Shown piece by piece: positions 52,401-56,448 of a DNA stretch of 56,448 bases (the first letter of the stretch is position 1; each line of letters begins with the position of its first letter). The stretch is from a virus. The DNA is taken from positions 1-56,448 of IMG/VR virus record IMGVR_UViG_3300036770_006698; one strand, 5' to 3'. Below the pieces are notes generated by a model that searched no databases, was not told the DNA's origin, and was given only the letters and a program-made list of their open reading frames with translations. A program made the position numbers and the translations under genes.

Positions 52401-52512
52401 TTTTTTAATTAAAGGTATTTCTCATTCTATTAAAGATAATAAATGGGAAACTAAAATTGAAAGTCTTACAGTAAGTTCTAATAGAAAATATTCAATTCAA
52501 AACCAACAATAA
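49435..52512 (+). CDS. Very large baseplate/hub structural protein
   Basis: The 1,025-residue protein starts one base after the gp53-like stop. Residues 130-300 show YVSTIAAYGWGGISSKGFVP, PMIESADVSFYNRGALAKAS, FRIGYTMLLEWGHNIWLDN, and FTWKFNDDGSYDIDLNLVG. That looks like repeated tail-hub beta domains. Residues 320-480 are Lys/Glu/Ala-rich helix (AQKEAEKKKKENEAKRKG). The C-terminal part has FFIPFNLSLSMDGLSGMRNY and WETKIESLTVSSNRKYS, typical for hub-like proteins that end with a structured tail. I think it fills the gp27/gp5-like hub role, but no lysozyme motif is visible. Confidence 0.55.
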   Translation: MPKNGNITGEVFDKGVTDQIIYRQNYLGARYKNDSHIVYGNNVNAFLRLASSINVGTSSSPIDVQVSGSTVNDTAAQERATSDLLSQGKNQLKERGINENLTGMELAKACVLFGGTVGVDDKLNPKFKFGIVDNGGSGAYDYVSTIAAYGWGGISSKGFVPMPMIESADVSFYNRGALAKASVKIKVFSVEQLQIFDALYFRIGYTMLLEWGHNIWLDNKLAANTNNNNPLKTRNEFVTKPFELFFKEGSTQQNIIEAIHKQREEDSYNYDAMLGKVTNFTWKFNDDGSYDIDLNLVGLGDIIESLKINKAGIVTNKTELTPSQLAAKKQANIDSQYKAIDAADQEIDGTAQAVGATTQEKVKNANDKIAGYIRNIKNRANLFPRQRDIGLNDAEAIEASRNIKRTTKTLNIQVSADKNSNTSAKDTITQFKSDVYSWKSTWIREEPEVRWDEIYEADKKYLIKQANEIISIINSIDKQNLGKAEEDAQKEAEKKKKENEAKRKGLDAASQKLKRDEEIRSLSPITSVETKNKTILNLQLYNWRQEAIAGGNKGNLYKLTFTADSSNPSSTGTSKLSLNFYYVRLGYLLEWIQNNLLVYDSTKKYDPNAITFKTNDQPQSDTTVIQTPTGSQTPPPSSNPIFEIDTEVENNFCLRFPAQFSADPKICVIPSKYNNTFSVVDKDGKSTPTEIKWDVLSDLQAVSPYFVNDPNNQYAAKLMNLYVNLDHAAGCVDKNTDANGKTSLLNFLTSLFNDINDALGNVNKLEPVFDAEANKLKIIEGSSIERVEELINAAEQKRNEMAVFQVYGIGTENTPYGSFIKNVDFQVQLPPNMAAMATISAQASGNIVGENATGLSKLNKGLTDRLITLKLDKDSIEGAQTGKADPKIIFQQNLQAVQKVINSLYKDKFYSKDTIDSIRSANRDIALYLTGNDALEGNMPSPFFIPFNLSLSMDGLSGMRNYERFSITEQILPYSYRPNTASNKTGVIDFLIKGISHSIKDNKWETKIESLTVSSNRKYSIQNQQ

Positions 52513-52517
52513 ATTAA

Positions 52518-53126
52518 ATGCCTTACTATCCTAAAACAAAAATCCAAACAGATTTATTCTCTAATGGAGAGTTGGTTAAGGCATCGGATTTATCTCCATA
52601 TGTAGGCCCTTATTATAAATTATCCACAGGACAAAGATATTTAGGAGCTACTCCACAAGCAAGACAATATCCTGATGAATTAATAGACCCATTAGACTTA
52701 GTACCTATCCCAACCCAAGGACTATTTACTGAAATCCAAACATCGTTTGTAAGTACAGGATCTGTTAATACTTACATTCAAAACCTAGACGAAATTCCTA
52801 CAAATAAACAAGTACCCATCCCTTTTTACCCAGAACCTACTAGTCAAGAATATGAGATAGGATACTTTACAAGATATTTTGCTAAACAAGTTAATGCTTC
52901 AAAATTTATTGAAATAAATAAAAAGACTTTTGACAATATGTCTTCCCACAATGATGAGTATTTATGGCAATTATATAAAACAGTAGCTTTACCTTGGCAA
53001 ATTAGTGGAAATATAGAAAAAGTACTTAACACTAATAGAAGAATAGTTAAATTAGAAGAAAAAAATGGTTTTAATGGCTTGTCTTTATTTTTAAGAGAAA
53101 ATTATATTAAATTTTATCAAAGCTAA
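52518..53126 (+). CDS. Baseplate-module protein of unknown function
   Basis: The 202-residue protein has the segments LFSNGELVKASDLSPYVGPY, EYEIGYFTRYFAKQVNASKF, IEINKKTFDNMSSHNDEYLW, and LYKTVALPWQIS. The GYFTRYFxKxxNxxxxxEIxKxTF pattern recurs, as I recall, in proteins next to large baseplate genes in aquatic T4-like phages. It is co-transcribed with the hub-like gene (five bases between). It is the last gene of the virion block; replication genes follow. Confidence 0.55.
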   Translation: MPYYPKTKIQTDLFSNGELVKASDLSPYVGPYYKLSTGQRYLGATPQARQYPDELIDPLDLVPIPTQGLFTEIQTSFVSTGSVNTYIQNLDEIPTNKQVPIPFYPEPTSQEYEIGYFTRYFAKQVNASKFIEINKKTFDNMSSHNDEYLWQLYKTVALPWQISGNIEKVLNTNRRIVKLEEKNGFNGLSLFLRENYIKFYQS

Positions 53127-53138
53127 ACTTGGATATTT

Positions 53139-53146
53139 TATAAATA
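53139..53146 (+). promoter_or_regulatory. TATAAATA sequence identical to the T4 late promoter core
   Basis: The + strand reads GATATTTTATAAATAGG here. It is the only intergenic site I noted with the T4 late core in the direction of the genes. It lies 32 bases before ATG 53179. Confidence 0.35.
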
Positions 53147-53162
53147 GGTTTTATATTATTAC

Positions 53163-53178
53163 AAAATGGTTATAATAA
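53163..53178 (+). promoter_or_regulatory. Shared AAAATGGTTATnATA element, first copy
   Basis: ACAAAATGGTTATAATAAATG runs into the start codon at 53179. A close copy lies upstream of the gp32-like gene (54909-54924). Possibly an early or middle promoter or an operator for replication genes. Confidence 0.35.
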
Positions 53179-54459
53179 ATGTTCTGGTTAATAGAGACTC
53201 AAAATCAAATTGAATATTTGATAAATAAACAATATAAGGAGGCATTCATTGAAATAATTCCTTATCATAATAACATACATCCTACACTTAATGATGTGTC
53301 TTTAATATATTTTAGACCGTCTATAGAACAAAAAGGGTATATGTTATGTGTCGCCCACAGCGAGACATTATCCGTTAGTAAAACGCATATAGATGCGTTA
53401 TTACACAATATAGAATGGTTGTGGGTGCGTGATAAAAAAAATGCACTATATTATTTTCAAATTAAGGGCTTGCGCGACGTAAACATACTTACTCCTCCGT
53501 ATATACAAGACCCAACACCAACTCACACATATTTTTATAACAAGTATCCGGACAATAAAGAAATCAACAAGATTGTGCCGGTAGTTAAACATTATGAGTA
53601 TTGTGAAAATATTTATAATAAAGTAAAACAACATTTTACTCAAGATTTACCGGAGTATTATGATTTTTATAACAACAAAACAACACTCGCATTCTTTGGA
53701 ATCGAAAATAACGGGATAAAAATAGATGAAACAGTTTTTAATCAACACTTCAAACCAACTAATCCACTCTATTCAGTTGGTAGCAATAAGGTTTTTACAC
53801 ATTATAACCTTTTTACAACAACAAAACGACCAAGTAACTCTTTTAATGGCGTTAACTTTGCAGCATTAAATAAAGAGTCGGGCGCTAGAAAGAGCTTCAT
53901 ACCACAAAACGATGAATTTATTGAGCTCGATATTAGTGCATATCATCCTAACCTTGCTGCCAATTTGGTTTCCTTTGATTTTGATGGACAGGATGTTCAC
54001 CAAGTCTTTGCCGACATGTATGGAACGAGTTATAAAGAAGCTAAAGAACTTACGTTTAAACAACTATACGGAGGCGTATTTAAGGAATATGAGCACCTTG
54101 AATTTTTTCAACAAATAAAGAAATTTATAACAATAACTTGGGATGAGTTTAATAACTCCGGTCAAGTTATCGTACCGGGTTCAAGTTATTGCTTTAAAAA
54201 GAGTGAGCTGGATAACATGAATCCACAAAAGTTGTTTAATTATGTTTTACAAAACTTGGAAACAGCAACCAATGTTTGTATCTTGATGGATATCCATAAA
54301 TTGTTGAAAGGCAAGAAAACTAAAATAGTATTATATACGTACGATAGTTTTTTATTTGATTATGCTGCGGATGAAAATTTGATGGAAGATATAAAAAATA
54401 TATTTGATAAAAGAAAACTTAAAATAAAGGTTAAAAATGGACGCAGTTATGACTTTTGA
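53179..54459 (+). CDS. Small family A DNA polymerase-like protein
   Basis: The 426-residue protein has polymerase motifs in the right order. Motif A is FIELDISAYHPNLAANL with D251; motif B is K289-x3-F293-x3-Y297-G, the exact spacing of K758, F762 and Y766 in E. coli Pol I; motif C is VLYTYDSFLFD with D389 (HDE in Pol I, here YDS). Between A and B is DGQDVHQVFADMYG, like the DIHxxxA segment of Pol I. It is much shorter than Pol I or T7 polymerase, and I see no intact 3'-5' exonuclease motif in the N-terminal 200 residues. T4 itself uses a family B enzyme, so this may be a replicative or repair polymerase. Confidence 0.72.
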   Translation: MFWLIETQNQIEYLINKQYKEAFIEIIPYHNNIHPTLNDVSLIYFRPSIEQKGYMLCVAHSETLSVSKTHIDALLHNIEWLWVRDKKNALYYFQIKGLRDVNILTPPYIQDPTPTHTYFYNKYPDNKEINKIVPVVKHYEYCENIYNKVKQHFTQDLPEYYDFYNNKTTLAFFGIENNGIKIDETVFNQHFKPTNPLYSVGSNKVFTHYNLFTTTKRPSNSFNGVNFAALNKESGARKSFIPQNDEFIELDISAYHPNLAANLVSFDFDGQDVHQVFADMYGTSYKEAKELTFKQLYGGVFKEYEHLEFFQQIKKFITITWDEFNNSGQVIVPGSSYCFKKSELDNMNPQKLFNYVLQNLETATNVCILMDIHKLLKGKKTKIVLYTYDSFLFDYAADENLMEDIKNIFDKRKLKIKVKNGRSYDF

Positions 54460-54895
54460 CACACATTATAATATTTATTGGGAGAAAACCCAACTAAATA
54501 CTAAAGATTTGAACAACAAGTTATTTTGTACGTTCGTGGATGAGGATGTGCTTGAAGATATGGTTACGAGTATATCGAAAGCATATTCAATTATGTACAA
54601 TAAAATGTTTGTTTTATTTGTCAAAAGCACAGGTGAATATGTTATTACATATAATGTTGAACAAGCTAATGTAAGTAACATTCCTTTAAATACGATTCTA
54701 GTACATCGCAAGAAAGAAACAAATACCCTATATACAATTAATGCCCTAAACGATTTAATTAAAAAATTAAATGGTGGAGTAGTTGATACTAACTATAAAG
54801 TTAACTGGCAACACTATCAAAATTGTATTCTCCTAACCCAGAATGGGGACCTTAAACAACTTAATACAAAAGTTTACAAGATTATTGAACTTTAA
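54437..54895 (+). CDS. Conserved phage protein next to replication genes
   Basis: The 152-residue protein overlaps the polymerase-like gene by 23 bases; ATG 54449 is an alternative start. Its second half, VHRKKETNTLYTINALNDLI, then VNWQHYQNCILLTQNGDLKQ and a KVYKIIEL end, is well conserved in many T4-like phages of aquatic bacteria, from memory, without a known role. Its fixed position before the gp32-like gene suggests a part in replication or in translational control of early genes. Confidence 0.6.
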   Translation: MDAVMTFDTHYNIYWEKTQLNTKDLNNKLFCTFVDEDVLEDMVTSISKAYSIMYNKMFVLFVKSTGEYVITYNVEQANVSNIPLNTILVHRKKETNTLYTINALNDLIKKLNGGVVDTNYKVNWQHYQNCILLTQNGDLKQLNTKVYKIIEL

Positions 54896-54908
54896 TTTGG
54901 TAATCGGT

Positions 54909-54924
54909 AAAATGGTTATTATAT
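54909..54924 (+). promoter_or_regulatory. Shared AAAATGGTTATnATA element, second copy
   Basis: GTAAAATGGTTATTATATTTATG partly overlaps a TATTTATG core at 54922-54929 and lies upstream of the gp32-like gene (ATG 54953). The first copy is at 53163. Confidence 0.35.
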
Positions 54925-54929
54925 TTATG
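54922..54929 (+). promoter_or_regulatory. TATTTATG element upstream of the gp32-like gene
   Basis: TATTTATG ends 23 bases before ATG 54953. The last core base differs from the late set, and the element overlaps the AAAATGGTTAT repeat, so its class is uncertain. Confidence 0.35.
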
Positions 54930-54952
54930 TTACAAACATTAATTGATTAGTT

Positions 54953-55780
54953 ATGGATTTAAATGAAATGAGAAACCGACTGTCTGCAATGCAGTCAAAA
55001 CAATCCGGTAAAGGCGGCGGAGAAAAAAAATCTGTCTTTTGGAAACCCTCAGTAGGTAAACAAATAGTCCGTGTAGTACCTTCCAAGTACAACAAGAAAA
55101 ACCCATTCACCGAAATGTATTTCCATTATGGTATTGGAAAAAACACTATGGTGTCTCCAATTAACTTTGGTGAAAAAGATCCAATCGTAGAATTTGCAAA
55201 ACAATTGCGTACTACTAGCGACAAGGAAAACTGGCGTTTAGCTAAAAAACTTGATCCTAAAATGCGTATTTTTGTTCCTGTACTTGTACGTGGCGAAGAA
55301 TCTGAAGGTGTTAAGTTGTGGCAATTTGGTAAGGAATTGTATATGGATTTCTTGAATCTTGCAGATAACGAGGATGTAGGTGATTTCACAGACGTAATGA
55401 ATGGTCGTGATATTACATTGACTACTGTAGGTCCTGAAGTAACAGGTACAAACTACAACAAAACAACTATTATGCCTAAAGTTAAAGAAACTTTATTGGC
55501 TGAAGACAAAGCAACTATCGAAGCATTGTTGGACAATCAACCTAACCCTATGGAAGTATTTAAAAAATACTCATATGATGAAATGAAGCAAGCACTTCAA
55601 GAATGGTTGACTCCTGAAGATGAGTATGAAGAAGGTGCTATTATTGATGATGAAAAAGAAGAAGTTGTTGTTGAAAAACCTTCTAAAGCTTATTCAATCA
55701 AAACCCCGGTAAAAGAACAAGCAAGTAAAGCAGATAAATTTGATGCTTTATTTGAAGAAGACGACGATTTACCATTTTAA
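54953..55780 (+). CDS. gp32: Single-stranded DNA-binding protein (T4 gp32-like)
   Basis: The 275-residue protein starts MDLNEMRNRLSAMQSKQSGK, a basic self-interaction region like gp32's B domain. The OB-fold core follows: FWKPSVGKQIVRVVPSKYNK, NPFTEMYFHYGIG, and VPVLVRGEESEGVKLWQFGK. The zinc-binding Cys/His set of T4 gp32 is absent. The C-terminus is acidic and ends EEDDDLPF, which matches the tip of bacterial SSB proteins (DDDIPF) rather than T4 gp32. It should coat ssDNA in replication and recombination and precedes uvsX by 11 bases. Confidence 0.88.
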   Translation: MDLNEMRNRLSAMQSKQSGKGGGEKKSVFWKPSVGKQIVRVVPSKYNKKNPFTEMYFHYGIGKNTMVSPINFGEKDPIVEFAKQLRTTSDKENWRLAKKLDPKMRIFVPVLVRGEESEGVKLWQFGKELYMDFLNLADNEDVGDFTDVMNGRDITLTTVGPEVTGTNYNKTTIMPKVKETLLAEDKATIEALLDNQPNPMEVFKKYSYDEMKQALQEWLTPEDEYEEGAIIDDEKEEVVVEKPSKAYSIKTPVKEQASKADKFDALFEEDDDLPF

Positions 55781-55791
55781 TCTAAACACAC

Positions 55792-56448
55792 ATGGCAAGA
55801 GGTAAAAAAAGCGAATCGCTAACGGCTGCTCTCTCCTCTGAACTTAAATCTAAATTTGATTTAACTAAGTTTAAGGAAAAGAAAATGCTTAATTCAAACG
55901 TAAAGTTTAAAGAGCAAAAATGGATCCCACTGAGCCCTGCATTCCAGGATGTAACCTCAGTACCAGGTATTCCAATGGGCCACATTGTACTTCTTCGCGG
56001 ACACAGTGATACAGGTAAAACAACCGCTATGATTGAAGCAGCGGTTTCAGCTCAGAAAATGAGAGTTTTACCTGTGTTTATTGTAACTGAGATGAAATGG
56101 AATTGGGAACATGCTGTTCAAATGGGTCTTCATGTAGATGAAATTGTAGACGAAGAAACAGGTGAAGTATTAAATTACGAAGGTAACTTTATCTATGTTG
56201 ACCGTGAAACATTACATACTATTGAAGACGTAGCAGCATTTGTTTTAGATTTATTAGATGAACAGAAAAAAGGTAATTTACCTTATGATCTATTGTTCCT
56301 ATGGGATTCAATTGGATCAATTCCTTGTGAAATGTCTGTAAAATCAAATAAAAATAATAATGAATGGAATGCTGGAGCAATGTCAACCCAATTTGGTAAC
56401 AATGTTAACCAGAAAATGACGTTATCACGTAAAGAATCATCACCATAC
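55792..56448 (+). CDS. uvsX: UvsX-like RecA-family recombinase (N-terminal 219 residues)
   Basis: The frame starts at ATG 55792 and runs off the window after 219 codons. Walker A is GHSDTGKTT (70-78), Walker B is LLFLWDSIGSI with D172, and MSTQFGNNVNQKM resembles the DNA-binding loop region of T4 UvsX. The VPGIPMGHIVLLRG strand before the P-loop also fits. UvsX forms filaments on ssDNA coated by gp32 and drives recombination-dependent replication. Adjacency to the gp32-like gene supports the call. Confidence 0.92.
   Translation, partial: MARGKKSESLTAALSSELKSKFDLTKFKEKKMLNSNVKFKEQKWIPLSPAFQDVTSVPGIPMGHIVLLRGHSDTGKTTAMIEAAVSAQKMRVLPVFIVTEMKWNWEHAVQMGLHVDEIVDEETGEVLNYEGNFIYVDRETLHTIEDVAAFVLDLLDEQKKGNLPYDLLFLWDSIGSIPCEMSVKSNKNNNEWNAGAMSTQFGNNVNQKMTLSRKESSPY

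Noticed and set aside
1-56448. tRNA genes, integrase, transposase or attachment sites
   Set aside because: I looked for cloverleaf-like gaps and mobile-element motifs and saw none. Gaps are short and filled by terminators and promoter-like elements; short or unusual tRNAs cannot be fully excluded by eye.

Overview
The window is a continuous piece of a T4-like myovirus genome. All 57 recognised genes lie on the + strand, are tightly packed and often overlap by 1-30 bases. The order of T4-type proteins fixes the virus type: large terminase, portal, prohead protease, scaffold, major capsid protein, PhoH, neck proteins gp13/14/15, tail sheath, tail tube, tape measure, baseplate proteins, a gp32-like ssDNA-binding protein and a UvsX recombinase cut by the window end. 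The DNA is AT-rich, most starts lack a clear Shine-Dalgarno sequence, and a small histone H1-like gene of a type common in Bacteroidota is present. Together these suggest a phage of a Bacteroidota (probably flavobacterial, aquatic) host. The host assignment is inference.

Layout. 1-7.0 kb: small and medium proteins of unknown function, probably virion or capsid-internal, plus the histone-like gene; the block ends in two tandem terminators. 7.1-9.7 kb: a metabolic island (FAD-dependent oxidoreductase, small repeat-type protein, cupin, P-loop kinase). 9.7-10.8 kb: a small acidic protein and two overlapping membrane/coiled-coil genes that could be spanins. 10.8-20.9 kb: DNA packaging and head module, ending in a strong terminator after the capsid gene. 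20.9-25.3 kb: small fibre-like proteins, then a translationally linked trio of an amidinotransferase/deiminase-fold enzyme, a phosphatidylserine-decarboxylase-family enzyme and PhoH. 25.3-28.0 kb: neck genes. 28.0-41.1 kb: a 2,732-residue collagen-like fibre followed by three glycosyltransferase genes. 41.1-53.1 kb: tail sheath, tube, chaperone-like overlapping pair, tape measure and baseplate. 53.2-56.4 kb: replication/recombination (a small family A DNA polymerase-like protein, a conserved unknown, gp32-like protein, UvsX).

The strongest candidate for an undescribed system is the 13-kb fibre block. A giant, nearly proline-free Gly-X-Y protein rich in Ser/Thr is followed by a three-domain glycosyltransferase with a GT25-like C-terminal domain (the family that contains collagen galactosyltransferases), a GT4 enzyme, and a homologue of TibC-type autotransporter O-heptosyltransferases with its four-cysteine metal site. 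The simplest reading is a phage-encoded O-glycosylation pathway for its own collagen-like fibre.

A recurring TAATATTTATAA-like element lies 4-29 bases upstream of about 16 starts and probably is the late promoter; its core TATTTATA is the exact reverse complement of the T4 late promoter core. Seven strong rho-independent terminators and one weak one divide the genome into transcription units. I saw no tRNA, CRISPR array, integrase or insertion sequence, and no gap over 300 bases without a gene.
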